Shown here: piece by piece, positions 25,104 to 32,726 of the stretch | Position numbering within the stretch: position 1 is the first letter of the stretch | Layout: each line of letters begins with the position of its first letter | Assembly: GCA_017408585.1 (NCBI GenBank) | Contig: JAFQUJ010000012.1 | Location: forward strand, 24,225-88,224 | Reading direction: 5' to 3' | Source of the DNA: Clostridia bacterium | GTDB taxonomy: Bacteria; Bacillota; Clostridia; Oscillospirales; CAG-272 | Length of the DNA: 64,000 nt | Notes under the pieces: model-generated | Database searches by the model: none | Seen by the model: the letters and a program-made list of their open reading frames with translations, nothing else | Told to the model about the DNA's origin: nothing | Translations under genes and position numbers: made by a program

Positions 25104-25787
25104 TTATTGAATGATGGGGACCGGGTCGGGAAAGTCAATTTTATAGGGCACGCTTCCATGATAATGTGTGCGAAGCACATCCCTTAAGGCGCTTTCAATA
25201 TCGTTTTTTGCCTCGGTGCAAAGGTTGTTTATGCGAAAACTGGAAACAGAGCCATAGCTATCGGAAATAGCCAATGTTACCCTTACATGCACTACATAGT
25301 TGATAGTATAACAATCAAAGGAGTAAAGGCGCGCACTAGCGGTCGAATCAACCCTTAGCTTGTTTGCAGCCCTGTATGCTGCATTTTCTAGAAGGTTATG
25401 TAGCTTGTTGCTTGATACAGGCTCGTTAGTTGATGGAGAGGAGTCCACCGAGGAGTGCCTTTCGGTACAGCTTTTGCCTGTAAAAAGATAGCCTATTGTC
25501 GAATATGTGTGAATGAGCAGACGATAGGGAAGCATAATAGGCGCAAGAAGTATAGTGTGAAGTCGTCCGCCCCTTGAATAATCGTCAAATTTTGTGAAGA
25601 TATTAAAAATCCAACCGATTATCAAGGTGATAATTGTAACAAGATAAATAGTAAATAAAGTGGCAAAGAAATCATCAAAGAAGTCATTAAATTGAAGCTT
25701 TGCCATATAGTAGGCAAGTATTATTCCCCCAACCTCAAGCAAAAGCTGAAGGCATCTTGGTATAAGTCCAAAAATTCTGCGTATCAT
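25104..25787 (-). CDS. Membrane-anchored protein of unknown function
   Basis: A 227-aa protein with two or three N-terminal hydrophobic segments (LLLEVGGIILAYYMA, LFTIYLVTIITLIIGWIF, then a weaker LLAPIMLPYRLLIHTY). A Ser-rich linker follows, and then a soluble C-terminal domain of about 110 residues (LENAAYRAANKL ... YTINYVVHVRVTLAI ... IDFPDPVPIIQ). I do not recognise the family. The C-terminal domain probably lies in the cytoplasm or at the membrane face; topology is unsure. It is a single-gene unit with an exact-consensus promoter. CTAAAAAGGAG lies before the ATG. Confidence 0.7.
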   Translation of the reverse strand: MIRRIFGLIPRCLQLLLEVGGIILAYYMAKLQFNDFFDDFFATLFTIYLVTIITLIIGWIFNIFTKFDDYSRGGRLHTILLAPIMLPYRLLIHTYSTIGYLFTGKSCTERHSSVDSSPSTNEPVSSNKLHNLLENAAYRAANKLRVDSTASARLYSFDCYTINYVVHVRVTLAISDSYGSVSSFRINNLCTEAKNDIESALRDVLRTHYHGSVPYKIDFPDPVPIIQ

Positions 25788-25850
25788 AAATATTCTCCTT
25801 TTTAGTCATTTGTTCTCAAAAAGCATTCTCGCGCAATTGGGAATACTATT

Positions 25851-25879
25851 ATTATATAACCTATAAGTTCTATTGTCAA
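25851..25879 (-). promoter_or_regulatory. Promoter of the 227-aa membrane protein gene
   Basis: On the minus strand, TTGACA (25879-25874), 17 bp, TATAAT (25856-25851): exact consensus. Confidence 0.85.
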
Positions 25880-25887
25880 TAGTACTT

Positions 25888-27060
25888 TTAAATTCTTGCC
25901 ACACCTGTTTTGTGTGCAGCCTCGATTACTGCATCTGCTACAACCCTTGCAACGCGCTTGTCAAGCGCCGGGGCTATAATGTTGTCCTCGTTTAGCTCGC
26001 TTTCATCAATTAGAGAGGCGAGCGCAATCGAGCACGCCACCTTCATTTCCTCGTTTATTTCGCTTGCTCGACAGTCAAGCGCACCTCTGAAAATACCGGG
26101 GAAGGCAAGCACATTATTAATTTGATTGGGAAAATCGCTTCTGCCCGTTCCAACGATACGCGCCCCTGCCTTTTTGGCTAAATCGGGCATGATTTCGGGG
26201 GTGGGATTAGCCATAGGGAACACGATAGCGTCATGCGCCATGGAGCGAATCATTTCCTCACTTACAACATTTGGCGCGCTAACTCCAATAAACACATCAG
26301 CGCCCACCATAGCATCGGCAAGAGTGCCTCTTTTTTGCTCCTCATTTGTCAAAAGCGCCATTTCCATATGCGCGTCGCTAAGAGTGGAATCGTCCCTTGA
26401 AATTATTCCAAAACGGTCAACCATTATAAGATGCTTAACGCCCATATTGAGCAAGTGCCTACCGATTGCAATTCCTGCACTACCTGCGCCATTGATTACA
26501 ACACGAACCTCGCTCATTTCCTTTTTAACCACCTTGAGCGCATTAATCAGCGCTGAGGCAACTACGATGGCAGTTCCGTGCTGATCATCGTGAAAAACGG
26601 GAATATCGCACACACTCTTGAGCCTTTTTTCAATCTCAAAGCATCTGGGTGCGGAAATGTCCTCTAAATTTATACCGCCGAACGAGCCACTTATAAGCTC
26701 GATTGTGCGAACGATTTCGTCAACGCTCTTGCTCTTAATACAAATTGGAAATGCGTCAACATCTGCAAACTCCTTAAAGAGCGCGCACTTGCCCTCCATA
26801 ACAGGCATACCCGCCTCAGGACCGATATCTCCAAGACCTAAAACCGCCGTTCCGTCAGTTATAACCGCAACCAGATTTGAGCGCCTTGTTAGAGTCCACG
26901 ATTTTGTTATATCCTCTTGAATTGCACGGCAAGGCTCTGCAACACCGGGGGTGTAGGCAAGTGAAAGGTCGGCTCTGTCCTCGATTTTTACACGAGAGAT
27001 AACCTCAATCTTGCCCTGCCATTCGTAGTGCTTTTCAAGCGATTTCTTATATGTATCCAT
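25888..27060 (-). CDS. Malic enzyme (malate dehydrogenase, decarboxylating)
   Basis: A 390-aa malic enzyme of the short bacterial type; it oxidatively decarboxylates malate to pyruvate and CO2 with NAD or NADP. Motifs: the substrate-binding SLAYTPGVAEPC (catalytic Tyr near 36), TDGTAVLGLGDIGPEAGMPV, the catalytic Lys in EGKCALFKEF, metal-binding FHDDQHGTAIV (near 160), the Rossmann loop INGAGSAGIAIG (near 187) and VFPMANPTPEIMPD. The phosphotransacetylase-like extension of MaeB is absent. The cofactor cannot be called safely. Its ATG overlaps the stop of fumC (TAATG), so the two are translationally coupled and convert fumarate to pyruvate in sequence. Confidence 0.93.
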   Translation of the reverse strand: MDTYKKSLEKHYEWQGKIEVISRVKIEDRADLSLAYTPGVAEPCRAIQEDITKSWTLTRRSNLVAVITDGTAVLGLGDIGPEAGMPVMEGKCALFKEFADVDAFPICIKSKSVDEIVRTIELISGSFGGINLEDISAPRCFEIEKRLKSVCDIPVFHDDQHGTAIVVASALINALKVVKKEMSEVRVVINGAGSAGIAIGRHLLNMGVKHLIMVDRFGIISRDDSTLSDAHMEMALLTNEEQKRGTLADAMVGADVFIGVSAPNVVSEEMIRSMAHDAIVFPMANPTPEIMPDLAKKAGARIVGTGRSDFPNQINNVLAFPGIFRGALDCRASEINEEMKVACSIALASLIDESELNEDNIIAPALDKRVARVVADAVIEAAHKTGVARI

Positions 27061-28424
27061 TAAATCATCTCCTCGGGGTGAAAATATTTATCAAATTCGT
27101 CGGCGGTAAGATAACCAAGCTCAAGACACGCCTCTCGAAGCGAAATGCCCCTCTTGTGTGCAAGCTTTGCAATCTCTGCACCCCTCTCGTAGCCGATATA
27201 AGGTGTGAGCGCAGTCACCAGCATAAGCGAATTGTTGAGATTTTGCGCCATTTTCGCACGATTAACCTTGATTCCACAAACACAGTTCTTCTCAAATGAA
27301 TTCATAGCGTCAATTAACAGAGAAGCCGATTGCTCAAAATTGTAAATCATTACAGGCATAAACACATTTAGCTCAAAATTGCCCTGTGAGGCGCAAATTC
27401 CAATCGTCGCATCGTTGCCCATAACCTGTGTTGCAACCATTGTGATTGCCTCGCATTGAGTGGGGTTAACCTTGCCCGGCATAATTGACGAGCCCGGCTC
27501 ATTTTCGGGAATTGTAATCTCGCCAAGACCGCATCTTGGACCACTTGCGAGCCATCTAATATCGTTTGCAATCTTCATAAGGTCGCACGCAAGCGCCTTT
27601 AAAGCACCGTGTGCGAACACAAGCTCGTCCTTTGAGGAGAGGGCGTGAAACTTGTTTTTTGCACCCTTGTAGCGAATACCCGTAAGGGCGAAAAGCTCCT
27701 CGCAAACAGCTCGGTCAAAGCCCTTGGGCGCATTTAGTCCCGTGCCGACAGCAGTTCCGCCAATCGCAATTGATAAAAGAGGCATCTTAGCTCTTTCAAG
27801 AAGCTCCATATCCACCTCAAGCGAGGCACGCCAGCCCGAAATCTCCTGCCCAAAGGTGATAGGAGTTGCGTCCTGAAGGTGCGTTCTGCCACTCTTTACT
27901 ACGCCCTTGAACTTCCTTTCCAGCTTCTTAAAGGAGCGAATTAGAGAGTCAAGATAATCCTGAACAAGCTCGGTAAGAATTACTGCGTTCATGTGCATAG
28001 CGGTGGGGAAAACATCATTTGATGATTGCGACATATTTATATCGTCATTAGGGTGCAAAAGCCTCTTGCCCGCAAGAGAATTTCCGTAATTTGCAATAAC
28101 CTCGTTTGCGTTCATGTTCGTTTGCGTTCCGCTTCCCGTTTGCCACACCTTTAAAGGAAAATGATCTGCTATGAGCATATCTCGCGCTTCAAAGGCTCTT
28201 TCTATATATTCAAGCTTTTCCTGCGTCATTTTTTCGCCCCTTAGCTTGTGATTTGCTCTTGCGCACGCAAGCTTTAACAAAAACAGAGAATAAAGAAACT
28301 GCTCGGGCATTTTTTCCTCTCCTATATTGAAATTTTCAAGACTGCGCTGAGTTTGCGCGCCCCAATATTTGCTCGCATCAACCCTTATTTCGCCCATTGA
28401 GTCGCGTTCTATACGATATTCCAT
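27060..28424 (-). CDS. fumC: Class II fumarate hydratase
   Basis: A 454-aa class II fumarase of normal family length; it interconverts fumarate and malate. It opens MEYRIERDSMGEIRVDASKY with WGAQTQRSLENF. Other hallmarks are QTGSGTQTNMNANEVI, the SQSSNDVFPTAMH site with its conserved His, SGRTHLQDATPI (active-site His) and the superfamily signature GSSIMPGKVNPTQCEA (flexible loop with catalytic Ser, near 310). The TQTNMNANEV and SSNDVFPT forms favour fumarase over aspartase. First gene of a two-gene operon with malic enzyme, with its own promoter. Confidence 0.93.
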   Translation of the reverse strand: MEYRIERDSMGEIRVDASKYWGAQTQRSLENFNIGEEKMPEQFLYSLFLLKLACARANHKLRGEKMTQEKLEYIERAFEARDMLIADHFPLKVWQTGSGTQTNMNANEVIANYGNSLAGKRLLHPNDDINMSQSSNDVFPTAMHMNAVILTELVQDYLDSLIRSFKKLERKFKGVVKSGRTHLQDATPITFGQEISGWRASLEVDMELLERAKMPLLSIAIGGTAVGTGLNAPKGFDRAVCEELFALTGIRYKGAKNKFHALSSKDELVFAHGALKALACDLMKIANDIRWLASGPRCGLGEITIPENEPGSSIMPGKVNPTQCEAITMVATQVMGNDATIGICASQGNFELNVFMPVMIYNFEQSASLLIDAMNSFEKNCVCGIKVNRAKMAQNLNNSLMLVTALTPYIGYERGAEIAKLAHKRGISLREACLELGYLTADEFDKYFHPEEMI

Positions 28425-28468
28425 AATAATACCCCTCTAAAAAATTTAAGGCAGAGCCTTATACAGAT

Positions 28469-28497
28469 ATTTTAGCATATGCTACACCGATTTTCAA
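28469..28497 (-). promoter_or_regulatory. Promoter of the fumC-malic enzyme operon
   Basis: On the minus strand, TTGAAA (28497-28492), 17 bp, TAAAAT (28474-28469). Confidence 0.7.
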
Positions 28498-28644
28498 GAC
28501 TAAATAATACAACTGATGGTTGCAATATAATTGGCAAAATTTTTCACAATACAACTACTCGTATGTTGATTTTCGCTAAAAAATGTGGTTAAATATATAT
28601 TGTAGGATAAAATCAACAGAAAAGGCTTTAAATAGGGGAGAGAA

Positions 28645-29340
28645 ATGACGATAGTATTTGGAAAGAAGTTTAAGGAATACCGAAAAAAGCTCGGCTTGTC
28701 GCAGGAGGAGCTATCGGAGAGGCTTGGCGTTACCTCTCAGGCAATATCGAAATGGGAGTGTGCAAGGTCATATCCCGACCTTGAAATGCTAGTTCATATA
28801 GCAGGCTTTTTTAATATTAGCCTTGACGAGCTTTTAAAGGGACAGCCCTTGGAGACGAGTGAATATGTACCGAGCGAGAACGCACAAAGAATTTTGGGCT
28901 TGCCCGAGGATGACGCGCTAAGAGTTGTGCTTTGTAAGGGAAATCGTCTTTTGAATTTCGAGGAGGGCTGTAACGGCATCAAAATTCCTCTTAAAATTAC
29001 AGGCAGAGTAGAACAGCTCGAGATAAGGGGAAGCGCCACAATTGACGGTGATGTGTACGGAAATGTAAGCGCAGGTGGTAGCGTCAGCTGTGATAATGTT
29101 GACGGAAATGTAAGCGCAGGCGCAAGCATCGGCTGTGACAATGTAGGTGGAAATGTGAGTGCCGGCACAAGCATAGGCTGTGATAACATAACGGGAAATG
29201 TTTCGTGTGGTGGCTCTCTTGGTTGCGATAACATTCGAGGCAACATAAAGTATTGTGGCGGAAATATCAGCTGTGAAAAAATCACAGGCAATATAGAGAA
29301 GTGCGAAAAGATAGTATATATAAATAATAATGAAGAATAA
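28645..29340 (+). CDS. XRE regulator fused to a beta-helix-like repeat domain
   Basis: A 231-aa fusion. Residues 5-65 are a classic XRE helix-turn-helix (YRKKLGLSQEELSERLGVTS, QAISKWECARSYPDLEML). After a linker, residues about 125-225 are short repeats of the form GNVSAGxSIGCDNVG (six or more copies, Gly/Asn/Val/Cys-rich), ending GNISCEKITGNIEKC. The repeats look like a right-handed beta-helix similar in character to bactofilins. Each repeat carries one Cys in the same place, so a ladder of Cys residues is expected. No membrane segment. It may be a DNA-binding protein that polymerises or senses metal or redox state, but that is speculation. GGGGAGAG lies before the ATG; TTGATT (28566-28571) is a possible -35. 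Confidence 0.83.
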   Translation: MTIVFGKKFKEYRKKLGLSQEELSERLGVTSQAISKWECARSYPDLEMLVHIAGFFNISLDELLKGQPLETSEYVPSENAQRILGLPEDDALRVVLCKGNRLLNFEEGCNGIKIPLKITGRVEQLEIRGSATIDGDVYGNVSAGGSVSCDNVDGNVSAGASIGCDNVGGNVSAGTSIGCDNITGNVSCGGSLGCDNIRGNIKYCGGNISCEKITGNIEKCEKIVYINNNEE

Positions 29341-29427
29341 CAGCCACAGGTAATGGGATTTTAGAGCAAAGGACTGAAATTCGCTTGCGTGCTCGGATAT
29401 GGATAACACGCTAAGGCTTACGCAAAT

Positions 29428-29480
29428 AAAAAGAGCAAGAGTAAAAGGAAGTTTCCTTCTAGTCTTGCTCTTATTTTTTA
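29428..29480. terminator. Bidirectional terminator
   Basis: AAGAGCAAGA (29431-29440) pairs with TCTTGCTCTT (29463-29472). The loop holds a second GGAA/TTCC hairpin and A/T runs lie on both sides. It lies between the convergent fusion regulator and DUF445 genes. Confidence 0.75.
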
Positions 29481-29506
29481 TAGATTTTTGATGATAAGAC
29501 GCAAAA

Positions 29507-30421
29507 TTATATAAATATGTTAATTACGCCAAGCAAAAGGCCTATTGCTCCACCAAGGTAAATGACTGCGTTAAGCTCCCTTTTCATCACCTTAAGGCAA
29601 AGCGCCTCAAGGTCACGAATATCCATTTGGTTAATCTTTTCCTCGACAATGGCGCAAATGTCAATATAGGCGCTCGCACAAGAGAGCGCTTTTACTACCG
29701 CCTCCTCGTAAAGCTTGCGAATTGCCTCGAAGATTGCGTCCCTGTCAAGCCTTGAAATATCGACAAAATCGCACACAGGGGTCGCTATTATGCTATCAAG
29801 CTCACCCTTCACCGCAACAAGCGCAGTATCGGTGGCGCTTTCGTCGAGATATTCGTTAATTTTTATCTTTACACCATCTAAAATCGGGTCAATTACTCCG
29901 TCAGTTAGAAACGCACCAAAAAGTCCAAGCGACGCCTTCTTTTCAAGAATTGCCTCCTTGCCCTTGGTAGCGATAATGTCGCTAATACCCATGCCGGATA
30001 GCGCAGCTACTATTTTTTGTGCTAAAAAATATGATGCCTTATCCTTTAACGCCTCGGCGTTTACCTCGCTTGTAAAGGATAGAACAAGCTCCTCGCAGGA
30101 TTCGTGGGAGCGTGCCTCGATAGCGGAAAGCACCGCATCAAAGAGCCTTTTCTCAACCTCGGGAGAGCAAAGCATGGCCTTTATATCATCACCCGTGAAC
30201 AGCTCCTCGCCCACCGTCTTACCGATTGCGTGAGCAAGCGCCCCTCTGCGCTTTGGAATAATGCCCGGCGTAAAGGGCAGGGTAATGCCGAAAAGCTTCT
30301 TGGGGAAATATGGGCGAAATAGCATCTTTACTGCGATATAGTTTGTGAAAATACCGATAATAGCGCCGATAAGAGGACCGGATATGTATCCTAAAATCGT
30401 ATGAAAAAGCTCCCAATCCAT
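29507..30421 (-). CDS. DUF445 family membrane protein
   Basis: A 304-aa protein with the DUF445 (YheB-like) signature. An N-terminal membrane segment (YISGPLIGAIIGIFTNYIAV) leads into KMLFRPYFPKKLFGITLPFT, then PGIIPKRRGALAHAIGKTVG. A long amphipathic helical middle follows, and a C-terminal membrane segment (VIYLGGAIGLLLGVINIFI) makes the protein a membrane-anchored loop. Function in bacteria is unknown. It overlaps the upstream DUF2304 gene by one base, so it is the last gene of the polysaccharide cluster, though its role there is unclear. Confidence 0.87.
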   Translation of the reverse strand: MDWELFHTILGYISGPLIGAIIGIFTNYIAVKMLFRPYFPKKLFGITLPFTPGIIPKRRGALAHAIGKTVGEELFTGDDIKAMLCSPEVEKRLFDAVLSAIEARSHESCEELVLSFTSEVNAEALKDKASYFLAQKIVAALSGMGISDIIATKGKEAILEKKASLGLFGAFLTDGVIDPILDGVKIKINEYLDESATDTALVAVKGELDSIIATPVCDFVDISRLDRDAIFEAIRKLYEEAVVKALSCASAYIDICAIVEEKINQMDIRDLEALCLKVMKRELNAVIYLGGAIGLLLGVINIFI

Positions 30422-30804
30422 TATTTTTTCACCTTGTCATTTAGCTCGTTTAGACGATTCATGGTGTTCTCGTCAACATCGTGATTAAGAATAGCAATTC
30501 TTTGAATTAAATGGTTAAGGCGATGCTTTGTTATCGACAAATCTATTGCAAGCTTGAATAGCTTTATTAATATAAGGAAGATAACAAACAAAAATACGAA
30601 GTTTACAGGAGACGCAATTCCCAAAAGACGAGTGAAGAACTCTACAATTTGAGGGAAAATGCTCATTATAAGGAGCATAAGCGAGAAGCCAATCCAAAAC
30701 ACAGAGTCGTCTATGTTGAGCTGTGACTTCCTTATCTTGCGTATCGTATAGAGAACGACCAAAACTGATGCGACAATAAGAACAATTCGTAGGGTTAGTG
30801 TCAT
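30421..30804 (-). CDS. DUF2304 family membrane protein
   Basis: A 127-aa protein with the DUF2304 layout. Three hydrophobic helices (LRIVLIVASVLVVLYTI, VFWIGFSLMLLIMSIFPQIV, VNFVFLFVIFLILIKLFKLA) are followed by a polar helix, ITKHRLNHLIQRIAIL. Such proteins usually sit directly beside a GT2 glycosyltransferase of the dolichol-phosphate-mannose-synthase type, as here (4-base overlap with the upstream gene). A subunit or flippase role for a polyprenyl-phosphate sugar is inferred. Confidence 0.85.
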   Translation of the reverse strand: MTLTLRIVLIVASVLVVLYTIRKIRKSQLNIDDSVFWIGFSLMLLIMSIFPQIVEFFTRLLGIASPVNFVFLFVIFLILIKLFKLAIDLSITKHRLNHLIQRIAILNHDVDENTMNRLNELNDKVKK

Positions 30805-31511
30805 TTTTGCTCCTCCCTTCTTATTTTTGCCTTTTTTCTAAACCATTGAACGAACAAAATGGAGAAGAACATATGGAACATATATTTTATTGAACGACCC
30901 AAATTGAGATAGCTCTGTCCTGCGGTGCGGTCTCTCATCTCAACCTGAACCTCCTTAACCCTTGCACCACTTCTTATAAGGTGTGCGAGTGTGTCAGGCT
31001 CCGGGCCATAATCAGATGTGCCTGCCATAGCCTTTATAACGGGGCGAGAGAACATTCTCATGCCTGAGGTGGGGTCCTTGACCCTTTTATGTACAGTCAA
31101 AAGAAGCGCAAGCTGAATTAGATTAGAGCCAAGCATTCTTGATGTAAAAGGCTTTTTCTTATCAACAAAGCGAGAGCCAATGCAAATATCACATTCGTCC
31201 ATTGCGTCAACCATAGTCTCAATGTAAGAGGGGTCGTGCTGACCGTCACCGTCAAATTGAATGGCATAATCGTATTTGTTTTCGTATGCGTACATAAGTC
31301 CCGCCTGAACGCCATCGGCAAGACCGACATTTATCGGCATATTAAGGTGATTGTAGCCCTTCTTGCGACAAATTTCGAGCGTTTTGTCCTTTGAGCCATC
31401 GTTTATAACGAGATAATCGTATTGAGGATAGTTTTCGATAAGGTCGTCAACAACCCTCTCAATGCTTTCCTCCTCGTTATAGGCAGGAATTATAATTAGA
31501 ACTCTTTTCAT
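30801..31511 (-). CDS. Glycosyltransferase family 2 (DPM1-like)
   Basis: A 236-aa GT-A enzyme. It has RVLIIIPAYNEEESIERVVD at the start, YLVINDGSKD (near 40), the metal-binding QFDGDGQHDPSY (DXD near 92), CIGSRFVDKKKPFTSRMLGS and a C-terminal amphipathic segment. The pattern matches polyprenyl-phosphate sugar synthases: it probably moves a hexose from a nucleotide sugar to undecaprenyl phosphate at the inner membrane face. It overlaps the DUF2304 gene by four bases. Part of the minus-strand cell-surface glycan operon. Confidence 0.9.
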   Translation of the reverse strand: MKRVLIIIPAYNEEESIERVVDDLIENYPQYDYLVINDGSKDKTLEICRKKGYNHLNMPINVGLADGVQAGLMYAYENKYDYAIQFDGDGQHDPSYIETMVDAMDECDICIGSRFVDKKKPFTSRMLGSNLIQLALLLTVHKRVKDPTSGMRMFSRPVIKAMAGTSDYGPEPDTLAHLIRSGARVKEVQVEMRDRTAGQSYLNLGRSIKYMFHMFFSILFVQWFRKKAKIRREEQK

Positions 31512-31545
31512 TTTTTGTCCTTTCCTTTAAAAAGATACAGGGTGC

Positions 31546-32712
31546 TTATTTTTGGCTTTTTTCTTCAAGCGAAGCTATGTAATTTATAACAGCGTCGGCA
31601 GTGAAATTCCATGTGCATTCCTTTACAACAATATCGTGGCAAAGCCTTGATGCGCTCCTTCGATATTCGGGCTTATCAAGCACGCTCAAAAGCGCATTAT
31701 ATACGCCCTCCTCGTTGTTGTCGGGGAGAACAATTCCGTATCGCTCGTCCTTTATAAGCTCCTTGGCGTCGCCCCTTGCGGTTGTGATAACAAAGGTGTC
31801 GCACATACTGGCCTCAATTACACAGGTTGCAAAGCCCTCGGAGAAAGACGGAAGACAGAAAATATCACTAGCTAAATGCATAGCGCAAACCTCGGCAGGC
31901 GAGATTTGTCCTAGGAAGATAGTGTTCTTGCTCTTTTGCACCTCAAGCTCCTCGCGTAGATAGCCCGCCCCTGCGAGCAAGCAATAAACATCATCTCTTT
32001 GCTCGTTTATTCGCTTTACAGCGTTTACGAGCACATGAGCGCCCTTTTCAAGAGTGAGTCTGCCGACAAAGTCAATAACAATAGCGTCCTCGGGAATGCC
32101 AAGCTCGGCTCTAAAATCACGCACAGGGTTGTCGATATAGCCCTGAAAGCGCTCAACATCAACTGCGTTATTAAAGAGCACATCGCTCTCAATTCCAAAG
32201 TGCTTAATCCATTCAAGCGAAGCCTTTGACGCACCGCCAAAGCTCTTGCAATAGTGCTTCTCACGCCATGTTATCCAGTGCTCAAACACCTCTGATAGCT
32301 TTGTGGTGAGCTTTCCACCCGTGTTAAGATGGCTGGAGCCATGGTCAATTATGATACAGGGTAGCCCCATTTTCCTTGCGAGCTTGCAAGCCCAAAGCGA
32401 AAGGAAATAGAAGCGCATATTGATAATCATAAGGTCAAAATGGCGCTCTTTAAATTCCTTTGTAAAGGCGCGAAGCTCCTTGTTGTGCTTCAAAACAGGG
32501 AAGCGCCCACCCATAAATTGACGAGTTGGAAGGCGATAAACCTCAACGCTTCCATTCTTTTCGTAATTTGGAGCACCCTCCATTTGAGAGGTGAGAATGG
32601 TTATCTCGTGCCCACCCCTTTCAAGCTCCCTTGAAAGATTATAAACATAGTTCTCAACTCCACCAACATGCGGTAGATATTGAGAGGAAACAATACAAAT
32701 TTTCTTAGACAT
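31546..32712 (-). CDS. Glycosyltransferase family 4
   Basis: A 388-aa GT-B enzyme. The N-terminal CIVSSQYLPHVGGVENYVYN carries the Gly-rich GGVE loop. Next come CIIIDHGSSHLNTGGK, the C-domain start VIDFVGRLTLEKGAHVLVNA and the donor-binding EX7E region LPSFSEGFATCVIEASMC (near 290-305). It transfers a sugar with retention to a growing glycan; donor and acceptor are not visible. Cytoplasmic, peripheral to the membrane. Neighbours indicate surface polysaccharide synthesis. Confidence 0.9.
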   Translation of the reverse strand: MSKKICIVSSQYLPHVGGVENYVYNLSRELERGGHEITILTSQMEGAPNYEKNGSVEVYRLPTRQFMGGRFPVLKHNKELRAFTKEFKERHFDLMIINMRFYFLSLWACKLARKMGLPCIIIDHGSSHLNTGGKLTTKLSEVFEHWITWREKHYCKSFGGASKASLEWIKHFGIESDVLFNNAVDVERFQGYIDNPVRDFRAELGIPEDAIVIDFVGRLTLEKGAHVLVNAVKRINEQRDDVYCLLAGAGYLREELEVQKSKNTIFLGQISPAEVCAMHLASDIFCLPSFSEGFATCVIEASMCDTFVITTARGDAKELIKDERYGIVLPDNNEEGVYNALLSVLDKPEYRRSASRLCHDIVVKECTWNFTADAVINYIASLEEKSQK

Positions 32713-32726
32713 AAATCCTCGTATTC

